From contig NZ_JASHIM010000004.1 in assembly GCF_030733685.1 (NCBI RefSeq), positions 62,001-126,000 of the forward strand: a stretch of DNA of 64,000 nucleotides, given 5' to 3'. This DNA comes from Roseovarius sp. MMSF_3281 (GTDB lineage: Bacteria; Pseudomonadota; Alphaproteobacteria; Rhodobacterales; Rhodobacteraceae). The translations under genes were made by a program, and so were the position numbers. The notes under the pieces were generated by a model. It did no database searches. It was not told where the DNA came from and worked only from the letters and a program-made list of their open reading frames with translations. The stretch's first letter is position 1. The number at the start of each line of letters is the position of its first letter. Shown here piece after piece: positions 31,937 through 41,251 of the stretch.

Positions 31937-33007
31937 ATGAGTTCCGTCACCCTGAATAATATCGTCAAACGCTTCGGCAATTTTACTGCCGTGCACCAAA
32001 GCTCGCTTGAGATTCCCGAGGGGGCGTTCATCACCCTGTTGGGGCCGTCGGGCTGTGGCAAGACAACCAATCTGCGGATGATCGCCGGGCTTCTGGACCC
32101 GAGCGAGGGCGAAATCCTGATCGGGGGCAAACGGGTCAACGATGTGCCGATTCACAAGCGCAACCTTGGCCTTGTCTTTCAGAATTATGCGCTGTTTCCG
32201 CATAAGACCGTGGCCGAGAACGTGGCCTTTGGCCTGAAATACCGCGATGTACCGACAGAGGAAATTCCCAAGCGGGTGCAGGATGCGCTGGACCTGGTGC
32301 AGCTTCCGAATGTGGGGGATCGCTATCCCAAGGAACTGTCGGGCGGGCAGCAACAGCGCATCGCGCTGGCCCGTGCCATCGTGATCGAACCCGATGTTCT
32401 GTTGCTGGATGAGCCGCTTTCGGCGCTGGATGCCAACCTGCGCGAGGATATGCGGGTTGAGTTGAAGCGTATTCAGGAACGGATCGGTGTGACCACGGTT
32501 TTCGTGACCCACGACCAATCTGAGGCGCTGGCCATGTCGGACCAGATCGTGGTGATGTCGGAAGGCCGGGTCGAGCAGGTGGGCGCACCGGAAGAGGTGT
32601 ATAATACCCCGGCCTCGGAATTTGTCGCCAACTTCCTTGGGGCCTCGAATATCCTCGAGTCCCGCTGTACCGGCACGGGCGATGGCGTGGCCATCGACGC
32701 GCCGATTTTCGGGCAAATGACCATTCCCGCCGAAAAAGCCCCGCGCATCACCGGCGAGGGCCCTGCAAAACTGGTGGTTCGGGCCGAGAAGCTGCAGCTT
32801 TCCGATCAGCCCGCGCCCGACGGTTCGGTCTCGGTGCCCGCCACCGTGGAAACGGTGGATTACCAGGGGCAGGCGGTGCGCTATTTCGTGCGCGCGGGGG
32901 ATACACAACTGCAGGCGATCAACATGATTGACGGCCATCCTTTTGCCGAAGGCGCCGAGGTGCATTTGCACCTGCGCCCGCAGGACTGCGCGGCCTTGCC
33001 GGGATAA
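31937..33007 (+). CDS. Polyamine-type ABC transporter ATP-binding protein (PotA-like)
   Basis: Energises the importer; 356 residues. Walker A is GPSGCGKTT (about residues 36-44), signature LSGGQQQRIALARA, Walker B VLLLDEPLSALDANLR and switch histidine in FVTHDQSEAL. A C-terminal TOBE domain follows (about 270-350). Start ATG 31937 after AAGGACA; a GTG six bases upstream is less likely. It lies 119 bases after the binding protein, with hairpins between, and 4 bases before the aminotransferase gene. Confidence 0.94.
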   Translation: MSSVTLNNIVKRFGNFTAVHQSSLEIPEGAFITLLGPSGCGKTTNLRMIAGLLDPSEGEILIGGKRVNDVPIHKRNLGLVFQNYALFPHKTVAENVAFGLKYRDVPTEEIPKRVQDALDLVQLPNVGDRYPKELSGGQQQRIALARAIVIEPDVLLLDEPLSALDANLREDMRVELKRIQERIGVTTVFVTHDQSEALAMSDQIVVMSEGRVEQVGAPEEVYNTPASEFVANFLGASNILESRCTGTGDGVAIDAPIFGQMTIPAEKAPRITGEGPAKLVVRAEKLQLSDQPAPDGSVSVPATVETVDYQGQAVRYFVRAGDTQLQAINMIDGHPFAEGAEVHLHLRPQDCAALPG

Positions 33008-33011
33008 TACC

Positions 33012-34364
33012 ATGACTGAACGACCAAGCCACCTGTTTTACCAAGGGCGACAACGGCGGCCCGTGCTGGACCAAGCGCGCGGCGTCTACATGTGGGATGT
33101 GGACGGCAAGCGCTATCTTGATGGCTCCAGCGGCGCGATGGTGTGCAACATCGGCCATTCCAACGAGAACGTGCTTGAGGCGATGCGCCGCCAGATGGAG
33201 AAAAGCACCTTTGGCTACCGGTTGCATTTCGAGACCGAGGCCTCGGAAAAACTGGCCGCGAAAACGGCGGCACTTTGCCCCGAGGGGTTGAACCGGGTGT
33301 TCTTTGTCTCGGGCGGGTCCGAAGCGGTGGAAAGTGCCATGAAGCTGGCCCGGCAATACGCGATTGCCGTGGGGCAGGAGAGCCGGTGGAAGATCATTTC
33401 CCGCGCGCCCAGTTATCATGGCTGTACGCTGGGGGCCTTGGCGCTGACCTCTTACGATCCGCTGACCAAGCCCTTTGATCCGATGATGCAGTCCATGCCC
33501 AAGGTGCCCGCGCCGACGGCGTACTTGGATGGGCTGGATGCGCAGGACGAGGCGACGGGCCATCATTATGCCGATATGCTGGAGGCCAAGATTTTGCAGG
33601 AAGGCCCCGACAGCGTGCTGGCCTTCATGGTCGAACCTGTCGGCGGGGCCTCGACCGGGGCCTTGCCGCCGCCCAAGGGCTACATGGAGCGGGTGCAGGA
33701 GATTTGCCGCAAATACGGTGTTCTGCTGATCTTGGACGAGGTGATGACAGGCGCGGGGCGCACCGGTGCTTTCCTTGCCTCGGAGCATTGGAATCTTGAA
33801 CCCGATATCGTGGTGATGTCCAAGGGGTTTGCCGCCGGTTACGTGCCGCTTGGGGCCATGGCCGCGCATGAACGCCTGGTCGAGGCGGTTCTGGATCAGG
33901 GCGGGTTCCTGCATGGCTATACCTATGCCGGGAATCCCTTGGCCTGTGCCGCCGGGGTGGCCGTGATCGACGAGATCGAGCGGCAGGGGCTGGTGCAGAA
34001 TGCCGCCCGGATGGGCGAGAAGCTGATGGCCCGGCTTGAGGGCTTGATGCAGCGATACCCGATCATCGGTGACGTGCGCGGCATGGGGTTGCTTACGGCC
34101 TTTGAATTCATGGCCGACCGGGGCAGCAAGACGCCCTTGCCCAAGCACCTCAAGGCCTTTGACCGGTTCGTGAACATCGCCTATGACAACGGGCTGATCG
34201 TCTATTCGCGGCGCACCCGCAACGGGGTGGAAGGCGATCACATCATCGTTGCCCCGCCGATGATCGTGAACGATACGCATCTGGACGAAATCACCGGGAT
34301 GCTGGATACCTCGCTTGCGCAATTCACCGATGAAATCCGGCCCGAGCTGGACAAGATCGCATAA
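33012..34364 (+). CDS. Class III (omega-amino acid type) aminotransferase
   Basis: PLP enzyme of fold type I that moves a terminal or beta amino group to a keto acid; 450 residues. PLP phosphate site GGSEAVESA, aromatic stacking SYHGCT, cofactor aspartate D242 in LLILDEVMTGAGRTG and the Schiff-base lysine K271 in VMSKGFAAGYVPLG. The group includes beta-alanine, taurine and adenosylmethionine-type transaminases. Four bases after the ATPase gene and nine before BKACE, so it probably makes the beta-keto acid that BKACE cleaves; that link is inference. Confidence 0.9.
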   Translation: MTERPSHLFYQGRQRRPVLDQARGVYMWDVDGKRYLDGSSGAMVCNIGHSNENVLEAMRRQMEKSTFGYRLHFETEASEKLAAKTAALCPEGLNRVFFVSGGSEAVESAMKLARQYAIAVGQESRWKIISRAPSYHGCTLGALALTSYDPLTKPFDPMMQSMPKVPAPTAYLDGLDAQDEATGHHYADMLEAKILQEGPDSVLAFMVEPVGGASTGALPPPKGYMERVQEICRKYGVLLILDEVMTGAGRTGAFLASEHWNLEPDIVVMSKGFAAGYVPLGAMAAHERLVEAVLDQGGFLHGYTYAGNPLACAAGVAVIDEIERQGLVQNAARMGEKLMARLEGLMQRYPIIGDVRGMGLLTAFEFMADRGSKTPLPKHLKAFDRFVNIAYDNGLIVYSRRTRNGVEGDHIIVAPPMIVNDTHLDEITGMLDTSLAQFTDEIRPELDKIA

Positions 34365-34373
34365 AGGCCCGAG

Positions 34374-35300
34374 ATGCGGAAAATCCTGATCACCTGTGCC
34401 GTTACCGGCTCGATCCATACGCCCAGCATGTCACCGCACCTGCCGGTGACGGGCGAGCAGATTGCAGACCAAGCCATTGGCGCGGCCAAGGCCGGTGCGG
34501 CCATCCTGCACCTGCATGCGCGCCACCCCGAGACCGGGCGGCCATCGGCCGAGGTCGAGCATTTCATGGGCTTTCTGCCGCGTATCCATGAAGGGTGCGA
34601 CGCGGTGCTGAACCTGTCGACCGGGGGCAGCGCGATCATGAGCCTTGACCAACGGCTTGCCGCGCCCAAGCGGGTGGAGCCGGAAATGGCCTCGCTCAAC
34701 ATGGGGTCGATGAATTTCGCGCTTTACCCGATGGCCGAGCGCATCACCGATTGGCAGCACGATTGGGAAAAGCCCTTTCTTGAGGGCACCGACGATCTGG
34801 TCTTCAAGAACACCCCGCGCGACATTGGCCGCATCCTGACCGAACTGGGAAAGGAGCGCGGCGCGCGGTTCGAGTTTGAATGTTATGACCTGTCGCATCT
34901 CTACATGCTCAGGCATTTCGTGGACCGCGGTTTTGTGCGGGCGCCGCTGTTCATCCAGTTCGTTTTCGGCGTGCTGGGCGGTATGGGGCCGGACCCGGAA
35001 AACCTGACCCATATGGTGCGCATCGCCGATAAACTTTTCGGCGAGGATTACATGTTCTCGGTGCTGGCGGCGGGGCGGCATCAAATGCCGCTGATCACCA
35101 TGGCGGCGGCCATGGGCGGGCATGTGCGCGTGGGGCTGGAGGATAGCCTGACCATCGCGCGCGGCACCTTGGCGGAGAACAATGCCCAACAGGTTGAAAA
35201 AATCCGCAGCATCGTCGAAGGCTTGGGCCGCGAGGTGGCCACCCCCGACGAGGCGCGGGATATCCTTGGCCTCAAGGGCGCGGACGAAATGGCGATTTGA
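34374..35300 (+). CDS. Beta-keto acid cleavage enzyme (BKACE, DUF849; Kce-like)
   Basis: Zinc enzyme of 308 residues that combines a beta-keto acid with acetyl-CoA to give acetoacetate and a new CoA ester. Zinc ligands H46 and H48 are in ILHLHARHP, the same positions as in 3-keto-5-aminohexanoate cleavage enzyme, with E256 in VRVGLEDSLTIARG. NLSTGG and FGVLGGMGPDPENLTHMV are family segments. BKACEs act on carnitine-, lysine- or other amine-derived keto acids; the true substrate depends on residues I cannot model. Confidence 0.92.
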   Translation: MRKILITCAVTGSIHTPSMSPHLPVTGEQIADQAIGAAKAGAAILHLHARHPETGRPSAEVEHFMGFLPRIHEGCDAVLNLSTGGSAIMSLDQRLAAPKRVEPEMASLNMGSMNFALYPMAERITDWQHDWEKPFLEGTDDLVFKNTPRDIGRILTELGKERGARFEFECYDLSHLYMLRHFVDRGFVRAPLFIQFVFGVLGGMGPDPENLTHMVRIADKLFGEDYMFSVLAAGRHQMPLITMAAAMGGHVRVGLEDSLTIARGTLAENNAQQVEKIRSIVEGLGREVATPDEARDILGLKGADEMAI

Positions 35301-35301
35301 G

Positions 35302-35790
35302 ATGAGCGAGATTTCCCTGCGCGTGGTGGATACATCCGACGATCTGCCCCTGTTGGACGAAGGCCTGAGGCGGCTGAGTGCCGATCTGGGCGATGAGCAC
35401 AAGGGCGACGTGGCCCTGTTGGAACAGGCGCTTTTCGGCGTGCACCCCTCGGCCTATGCGACGCTGGCGATGGCGGGCGAGGATTTGCGCGGCGTGGCCC
35501 TTTACAGCCCCACGCTTTCCACCGTGCGCGGCGCGGCGGGGGTTTACGTGTCGGACCTTTGGGTTGCGCCCGAAGGCCGGGGTCATGGCCTTGGGCGGCG
35601 CTTGCTGGCAGGGGCGGCGATGCTGGCGGCGCATTGGTGGAACGCGAAGTGGCTTTCGCTTGCGGTCTATGAACATTCGACCGAGTCGCGCAAATTCTAC
35701 GAGCGGCTGGGCTTTGGCCCGCAAACCGGCGCGACGGTGATGAAACTGGATGCGGAAGGCTTCGAAAACCTGAAAGGGCATGCAAGATGA
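35302..35790 (+). CDS. GNAT-family N-acetyltransferase
   Basis: A 162-residue acetyltransferase. The acetyl-CoA loop is VAPEGRGHGLGRRLLAGAA (about residues 90-108), preceded by VYVSDLWV and followed by SRKFYERLGFG. ATG 35302 begins one base after the BKACE stop; the four-base overlap with the next gene couples it to an amidohydrolase that removes acetyl groups. Polyamine or amine acetylation is a fair guess. A long upstream extension would run inside BKACE and is rejected. Confidence 0.87.
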   Translation: MSEISLRVVDTSDDLPLLDEGLRRLSADLGDEHKGDVALLEQALFGVHPSAYATLAMAGEDLRGVALYSPTLSTVRGAAGVYVSDLWVAPEGRGHGLGRRLLAGAAMLAAHWWNAKWLSLAVYEHSTESRKFYERLGFGPQTGATVMKLDAEGFENLKGHAR

Positions 35791-36809
35791 AAGCGATCTT
35801 CGACGAGCGGCAATGGCACCATGACCCCAAGCATTTCATGGCCAATGGCAAGCGCCTGCCGTGCCCCGAACAACCTGCGCGGATCGACAAACTGCTGAGC
35901 GGGGCCAAGGCCGCGCAATGCGAGGTTGCGGCCCCCACCGACCACGGCCAAGGGCCTATCGCGGCGCTTCATTCGCCCGAATACCTGACCTTTCTGCGCA
36001 ATATCTATACCCGCTGGCAACGCATCCCCGATGCGGGCGACGAGGTGATCCCCAATATCCACCCTGCCAACCGCAGCGACAGCTACCCGCGTTCGGCGGT
36101 GGGACAGGCGGGGTTTCACCAGGCCGATACGGCCTGTCCCATCGGCGAAGGCACATGGGAGGCGGCCTATTGGTCGGCGCAAACGGCCCTGACCGCCGCC
36201 GATCTGGTGGCGGGGGGCGAAATGGCGGCCTATGCGCTGTGCCGTCCGCCGGGGCATCATGCCTTCGGCGACCTGGCGGGGGGCTTTTGTTTCCTGAACA
36301 ATTCGGCCATCGCCGCCGAGCACCTGCGGATGAAGGGCCTGCGCCCGGCGATCTTGGACGTGGACGTGCATCACGGCAACGGCACCCAAGGCATCTTTTA
36401 TGACCGCGACGATGTGCTGACGGTGTCGATCCATGCCGACCCGGTGCGCTTTTACCCTTTCTTCTGGGGGCATGCGCAGGAGCGCGGCGAGGGGCGGGGC
36501 CTTGGCTATAACCTCAACCTGCCACTGCCGCGCGGCACCGATGACAAGGCCTTTTTGCAGGCGCTTGATACCGGCCTTACCCGCATCGCCGATTTCGGGG
36601 CCGACGTGGTTGTCGTGGCGCTGGGCCTTGATGCGTTCGAGGGCGACCCCTTCCAAGGGTTTGCCGTGACCACCACAGGATTTGGCCGCATCGGCGCGGC
36701 GATTGCCAAGCTGGGGCTGCCCACGCTTTTCGTGCAGGAGGGCGGATACCTTTGCGACGAGTTGGGCGAGAACCTTACCGCCACACTGACAGGGTTCGAA
36801 GACGCATGA
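35787..36809 (+). CDS. Acetylpolyamine amidohydrolase-like (histone deacetylase superfamily)
   Basis: Zinc hydrolase of 340 residues. Catalytic pair H157-H158 in RPPGHHAFGDLAGGFC, zinc ligands D193 and H195 in DVDVHHGNGT and D282 in ALGLDAFEGDPF. Bacterial members with the FYPFFWGHA segment and this length act on acetylated polyamines. It is tied by four-base overlaps to the acetyltransferase before and the oxidoreductase after. Role proposed: removing an N-acetyl group from the imported amine. Confidence 0.9.
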   Translation: MKAIFDERQWHHDPKHFMANGKRLPCPEQPARIDKLLSGAKAAQCEVAAPTDHGQGPIAALHSPEYLTFLRNIYTRWQRIPDAGDEVIPNIHPANRSDSYPRSAVGQAGFHQADTACPIGEGTWEAAYWSAQTALTAADLVAGGEMAAYALCRPPGHHAFGDLAGGFCFLNNSAIAAEHLRMKGLRPAILDVDVHHGNGTQGIFYDRDDVLTVSIHADPVRFYPFFWGHAQERGEGRGLGYNLNLPLPRGTDDKAFLQALDTGLTRIADFGADVVVVALGLDAFEGDPFQGFAVTTTGFGRIGAAIAKLGLPTLFVQEGGYLCDELGENLTATLTGFEDA

Positions 36810-37915
36810 CACATCCCGATATCATCGTCATCGGCGGCGGTATCGCCGGGATCAGCGCGGCGGCGGAAATGGCCGCCGAGGCCAATGTGCTGGTCTTGGA
36901 GGGTGAGGCGCAGATCGGCTATCACGCGACGGGGCGGTCGGCAGCGATCTTTATCCGCAACTACGGCAATGCCACGCTGCGCGCGCTCAATGCCGCCGCC
37001 GCGCCGATCTTCGAGGCGCCCGAGGGGATTTCCGACCGCTCGCTTTTGTCGCCACGCGGCGAATTGATGGTGGCGGGCGAGGCCGAGATCGACACGCTGG
37101 ACGCCTATTGCGAGGGCGCCACGGGGATTGAGCGGCTGACAGGGGGGGAGGCGGCGGAGCTTGTGCCGATTTTCAAGCCCGGCCTGATCGCGGGCGCGGT
37201 TCTGGAACGCGATGCACAGGATATTGATGTGGACCGCCTGTTGCAGGGTTATGCGCGGCTTTTGAAATCGCGTGGCGGGCGCGTGGTGACGGCTGCGCAG
37301 GTCGAAGGCATCGCGCGCGGCCATTCGGCGTGGCAGGTCACGGCGGGGGGCGAGACCTATACCGCGCCGGTGGTTGTCAACGCGGGCGGCGCTTGGGCCG
37401 ATCCGGTGGCACAGATGGCCGGCGTGCAGCCATTGGGGATACAGCCCTATCGCCGTTCGGCGGCGATCATCCCCGCGCCAGAGGGCTATGACGTGGAAGA
37501 CTGGCCGCTTTTCGGGTCGATCACCGAGACATGGTATGCCAAGCCCGAGGCTGGCAAGCTGATGGTCTCGCCTGCCGATGAAGACCCCGTCCCCCCGCAT
37601 GATGCATGGCCCGACGACATGGTGCTGGCCGAGGGGCTTTACCGCTTTGAACAGGCCGTGACGCATCCGGTGACGCGATTGGAACATTCCTGGGCGGGGT
37701 TGCGCAGCTTTGCCCCCGACCGCACCCCGGTCGTGGGATTCGACACCGGGGCCGACGGGTTTTTCTGGCTTGCCGGGCAGGGCGGTTACGGGGTGCAGAC
37801 CTCTCCGGCGCTGTCGCGGCTGACGGCGGCCCTGATCACCGGCCAGACGCCCGATTTAGACCCGACAACCGTGGCGGCCCTTTCGCCCGAACGCTTTAGG
37901 AAGGATACCCAATGA
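36806..37915 (+). CDS. FAD-dependent oxidoreductase (D-amino acid/glycine oxidase family)
   Basis: A 369-residue DAO-fold flavoprotein. The FAD loop is IIVIGGGIAGISAAAEMA at the N-terminus, then GYHATGRSAAIFIRNYG, and near the C-terminus FAPDRTPVVGFDTGADGFFWLAGQGGYG. DAO enzymes oxidise an amine to an imine that RidA then helps hydrolyse, and the RidA gene overlaps this one by four bases. The amine substrate is unknown. Confidence 0.88.
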   Translation: MTHPDIIVIGGGIAGISAAAEMAAEANVLVLEGEAQIGYHATGRSAAIFIRNYGNATLRALNAAAAPIFEAPEGISDRSLLSPRGELMVAGEAEIDTLDAYCEGATGIERLTGGEAAELVPIFKPGLIAGAVLERDAQDIDVDRLLQGYARLLKSRGGRVVTAAQVEGIARGHSAWQVTAGGETYTAPVVVNAGGAWADPVAQMAGVQPLGIQPYRRSAAIIPAPEGYDVEDWPLFGSITETWYAKPEAGKLMVSPADEDPVPPHDAWPDDMVLAEGLYRFEQAVTHPVTRLEHSWAGLRSFAPDRTPVVGFDTGADGFFWLAGQGGYGVQTSPALSRLTAALITGQTPDLDPTTVAALSPERFRKDTQ

Positions 37916-38262
37916 GCAATGTAACCCGCACCCATACCAATCAACGCATGAGCCAGATCGTTACCCATGGCGATACGATCTACTTGGCGGGCCAGGTGGG
38001 CAACCCCGGCGATAGCGTGGCCGGGCAGACGACGACCTGTCTTGAAAAGGTCGAGGCGCTTTTGGCCGAGGCCGGATCGGATGCCACGCGAATCCTGCAA
38101 TGCGTGATCTGGCTGGCCGATATGGCGGATTTCGCCGAGATGAACGCGGTCTGGGATGCATGGGTGCCCGAAGGCCACGCCCCGGCGCGGGCCTGTGGCG
38201 AGGCAAAGCTGGCCACGCCGGAATTGAAGGTGGAACTGATCGTGGTGGCGGCCAAGGGATAA
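37912..38262 (+). CDS. RidA/YjgF-family enamine/imine deaminase
   Basis: A 116-residue trimeric-barrel protein; RidA proteins hydrolyse reactive enamines and imines released by PLP and flavin enzymes. Segments GDTIYLAGQVG, LEKVEALLAEAG, RILQCVIWLAD and the signature PARACGEAKLATPELKVELIVVA (given here by its ends PARACGEAKLA and KVELIVVA) carry the conserved arginine and glutamate. Last gene of the operon, overlapping the oxidoreductase gene. Confidence 0.92.
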   Translation: MSNVTRTHTNQRMSQIVTHGDTIYLAGQVGNPGDSVAGQTTTCLEKVEALLAEAGSDATRILQCVIWLADMADFAEMNAVWDAWVPEGHAPARACGEAKLATPELKVELIVVAAKG

Positions 38263-38313
38263 GGCCGCTCGCCCCTCGTTTCGCAGTAGTTTCTTTCAGG
38301 AAACCGGCGCTGG

Positions 38314-39450
38314 CTAAAGCGTTCCGGCATGTGCCTCCAGTGCCAGTGTTTCGAACTCTGAAAGGCTTTCGGAGAGGGTTTCGAGGCCCAGCCCCGGGGC
38401 CTTGGAAAGGTGGAAAGCCCCGTCGCGCAGCGTGCCTTGGGGCAAGAGATCGTCGCGCAGGGGGTTGGCGTTGATGTCAAGTTCCAGAAGCCCCGCGCCA
38501 CCCGCCGCGGCCAGAAGGTGGGCCGAGGCCAGAAGGCCCAAACCGCCGCCCAGGAAATGCGGGCAATAGGTGCGGCCCGCTTGGGTGATGGCTTGCGCGG
38601 CCTCAAAACACCCTGTCACCCCGCCCCATTTGGCGACATCGGGTTGGATGTAGCCGAGGTGCTTGCCGGCTTTTTCGAAGTTTTCGACCCCGGTGATGTT
38701 TTCTCCACCTGCCAAGGGGGGCTGGCCCAGAGCGGCAAGGCGCGCCCAATCGGTGGCGGGGGCGTCGGCGGCGATGGGTTCTTCCAGCCATCCGATATCC
38801 AGATTCTTGGTGGCCTGCATGAACTGCTGTGCGGTGGGGGCGTCCCATGCCTGATTGGCGTCGGTGAACAGGCGTTCGTTGTCCTGCAGACCCGCGCTTA
38901 GCTTTTCCAGCGTGGCAAGGTCGCTTGCCATGTCAAAGCCGACCTTGACCTTGAAAGCCGTGATGCCTTGGGCGCGGGCGGCTGCGATTTCGCCCTCTGC
39001 CTCGGTGATCTTGATGCCGCTGGCGTAGACCGGAACGGAAAGCGCGGCCTTGGGATTGAGCGCCTTGGCCAAGGGCAGGCCCGCCCGGCGCGCGGCCAGA
39101 TCGTGACAGGCGGTATCAAGCCCGGCGAGTACCTGCGCGAAGGGCCCCCATTCGCCGCATTGCAGGGCGCGGATATGGGTTTTGCGCGTGAGATCGTGCC
39201 AGAGCGTGGCGGGATCATTTGAGGGCTGGCCGAGGACCAGCGGCGCGATGTCTTGGATCAACAGCTGCGCGCGGTGTTCGGCCCCGGCAGCGGGCCAATT
39301 GGCGAAAACCTCGCCCCAGCCGAAGGCGCCGTCGGCGGCGGTGAGGCGGACAAACACGGCGGGCCGGTCGCGCATTACCCCAAAGGAGGTGGCGACGGGG
39401 CGCGGGGTAGGGGCGCGGAAGACGCGCACCTGGATATGCTCGATGGTCAT
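38314..39450 (-). CDS. Mandelate racemase/muconate lactonizing-type enzyme (enolase superfamily)
   Basis: Magnesium enzyme that removes a proton next to a carboxylate; 378 residues. The K-x-K base motif is in FKVKVGFD, the three metal ligands are in FTDANQAW, WLEEPIA and GGENI, and the C-terminal barrel ends with CPHFLGGGLGLLASAHLL. Members are sugar-acid dehydratases, racemases or cycloisomerases. Start at 39450; a much longer frame upstream runs through the tauE gene and is rejected. Four-base overlap with tauE. Substrate unknown. Confidence 0.9.
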   Translation of the reverse strand: MTIEHIQVRVFRAPTPRPVATSFGVMRDRPAVFVRLTAADGAFGWGEVFANWPAAGAEHRAQLLIQDIAPLVLGQPSNDPATLWHDLTRKTHIRALQCGEWGPFAQVLAGLDTACHDLAARRAGLPLAKALNPKAALSVPVYASGIKITEAEGEIAAARAQGITAFKVKVGFDMASDLATLEKLSAGLQDNERLFTDANQAWDAPTAQQFMQATKNLDIGWLEEPIAADAPATDWARLAALGQPPLAGGENITGVENFEKAGKHLGYIQPDVAKWGGVTGCFEAAQAITQAGRTYCPHFLGGGLGLLASAHLLAAAGGAGLLELDINANPLRDDLLPQGTLRDGAFHLSKAPGLGLETLSESLSEFETLALEAHAGTL

Positions 39451-40193
39451 GTCAGTGCTCTTATCATCAGGATGATCCCTGACAGCAGGCACATTGAGAT
39501 CAAGAGCCTGCGGAAGAGATCGTCGGAGAGGCGGCGAAAGACCGAGATGCCGATCTGTGCCGAAATCATGGTGGCGGGCAGGGCGATGGCGAGGTTGATC
39601 AGCACCTCGCGGCTGTAAGTGCCTTGCCACCAGAGCATGACGGCCGTGAGGCCGAGGATTGCCACGTTGAAAGGTTGCAGCACGGCGCGGGTTTCGGCCT
39701 TGGGCCATGGCCGCATGGAGCACCACATGGTGGGCAATGCGCCCGAAAGCGAGGCGGCGCCACCGAGGATACCGCCGGCAAAACCCACGGTCATGTCGAT
39801 GAAGGGGGTGGGCCGCTCGAACTTGGGCAGGGCGCGACGCAGGCTGAAGAAGCCGCCGTAGATCAGCAGGAATGCGGCAATCACCAGTTTCAGGGTTGCC
39901 GCGTCGATGATGTAGAGGGCGGCGATCCCTAGCGGGATGCCGATAATACCGGGGCCGAGGAAACGGGCCATGCGGCGGGGATTGTCGAAAATCGCGTGAC
40001 GGACGATCCAAAGGCCCTGCAACCCGCTGGCGACCGAGAGCACGACGACAACGGCCACGGCCTGTGGCGGGGTCATGACCGTAAGGAAAAAGCCGAGCGC
40101 GAAAAGCGCCGTGCCGAAGCCTGCCAGCCCGTTGATAAAGCCGCCCGCCGCCGCGCCGAGGACGACCATGAGGATAGTGTCATTCGAGATCAT
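39447..40193 (-). CDS. TauE/SafE-family permease
   Basis: Inner-membrane permease of 248 residues, about eight hydrophobic helices, family of sulfite, sulfoacetate or organic-anion exporters. Glycine-rich VLGAAAGGFINGLAGFGTAL at the start and VGFAGGILGGAASLSGAL in the middle are the two repeat signatures. It lies between the LysR and enolase-superfamily genes with four-base overlaps on both sides. Direction of transport and substrate are unknown. Confidence 0.88.
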   Translation of the reverse strand: MISNDTILMVVLGAAAGGFINGLAGFGTALFALGFFLTVMTPPQAVAVVVVLSVASGLQGLWIVRHAIFDNPRRMARFLGPGIIGIPLGIAALYIIDAATLKLVIAAFLLIYGGFFSLRRALPKFERPTPFIDMTVGFAGGILGGAASLSGALPTMWCSMRPWPKAETRAVLQPFNVAILGLTAVMLWWQGTYSREVLINLAIALPATMISAQIGISVFRRLSDDLFRRLLISMCLLSGIILMIRALT

Positions 40194-41095
40194 GTGGCCC
40201 CCAGTGAATTCGGGTCGAGTTTTCCAATTGCGGCGCTGTCGAGCAGGACGCTTTCGATTTCCTGCAACATATTGAGGCGCAGGCTGTCGCGACGGTAGAT
40301 CAGCCCGAGGTGGCGCATCGGGGCGTCAGGGCCGAGGGAAAAGCGTTCGACGGCCAGTGGGTTTTGCGAGGGCACGCAACTGGCCGGAACGATGGAGACC
40401 CCGAGATTTGCAAAAACCATGCTTGAAATGGCTTCGAGACCGTCAAGTTCCATGCTTTCCTGCACGCGGATGCCTTTGCGTTGCAGCCAGCTTTCGATCA
40501 TCTGGCCGACCACGGCATCGCGGTTGAAGCGGATGAAGGGGCGGGAGGCCAGAAGCTCGAGCGGGTCGTCGCAGGTGGTGCCCTTGGCGGCCAGAAGTTG
40601 CAGGGGTTCGTCGGCGATGTGGCGATAGTCGAAATCCGGCGGCAGGACAGGCGGGCGCGCGACGATGGCGGCATCCAGCGTGCCGCGTTCGATTCGCGAG
40701 ATCAGCGGTGTGGTCAGGCCCGGATGGACCTGCACGTGGAGCTTGGGAAAGGCGGACTTGAGTCGCGAGACGGCCAGCGGTACGAGGCCCGTGAGGGTGG
40801 TGGGCACGGCCCCAAGCGCAATGTCGCCTTCGAGGGTGTCGGAGTCGACCACCGAGGGGACGATGTTATCATAGGCGCGGACCACTTCGCGGGCCTTGGC
40901 GACGATGGCGCGGCCAACGGGCGTGAGTTCGGGAGTGCGTTTCGAGCGGTCGAAGAGGGCGATTTGCCATTCGTCCTCGAGCGCGCGCATTTGCTGGCTG
41001 ACGGCGGCGTGGGTGACATGCACCGCCTCGGCGGCGGCGCTGAAGGTTTTCTGCTCTTCCACGGCAATCAGGGTGCGCAACATGCGGATCGACAA
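40190..41095 (-). CDS. LysR-family regulator of the tripartite-transporter cluster
   Basis: A 301-residue LysR protein with N-terminal helix-turn-helix (MLRTLIAVEEQKTFSAAAEA, then VHVTHAAVSQQMRALEDEWQ) and a substrate-binding domain with LGAVPTTLTGLVPLAVSRLK. It starts the minus-strand set lysR-tauE-enolase and diverges from the transporter genes. The 156-bp gap holds a GTTAGCTAAC palindrome. It probably controls both sides. Confidence 0.92.
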   Translation of the reverse strand: MSIRMLRTLIAVEEQKTFSAAAEAVHVTHAAVSQQMRALEDEWQIALFDRSKRTPELTPVGRAIVAKAREVVRAYDNIVPSVVDSDTLEGDIALGAVPTTLTGLVPLAVSRLKSAFPKLHVQVHPGLTTPLISRIERGTLDAAIVARPPVLPPDFDYRHIADEPLQLLAAKGTTCDDPLELLASRPFIRFNRDAVVGQMIESWLQRKGIRVQESMELDGLEAISSMVFANLGVSIVPASCVPSQNPLAVERFSLGPDAPMRHLGLIYRRDSLRLNMLQEIESVLLDSAAIGKLDPNSLGAT

Positions 41096-41115
41096 AGGGA
41101 GGCTCCTGCTGATAG

Positions 41116-41125
41116 GTTAGCTAAC
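41116..41125. promoter_or_regulatory. Palindrome in the LysR/transporter gap
   Basis: GTTAGCTAAC is a perfect 10-bp palindrome 21 bp upstream of the LysR start, followed by an AT-rich stretch with TATTATTACTTCTATTAAG and CCTTAACGTTATA. It is the best candidate operator in this divergent gap. Not proven. Confidence 0.4.
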
Positions 41126-41251
41126 GGTTTTGGTAAGCTATTATTACTTCTATTAAGTTCACCTTAACGTTATACCGAAGTCAAGGGCGGCTGATAAGAA
41201 GCAAATAACTCAAGCCTGGACTAACTAGACGTCGATTAATGGGAGGACGAC

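Noticed and set aside
39451-40011. Upstream extension of the enolase-superfamily gene
   Set aside because: The extra residues come from another frame of the tauE gene. The enolase fold begins at the methionine encoded at 39450.
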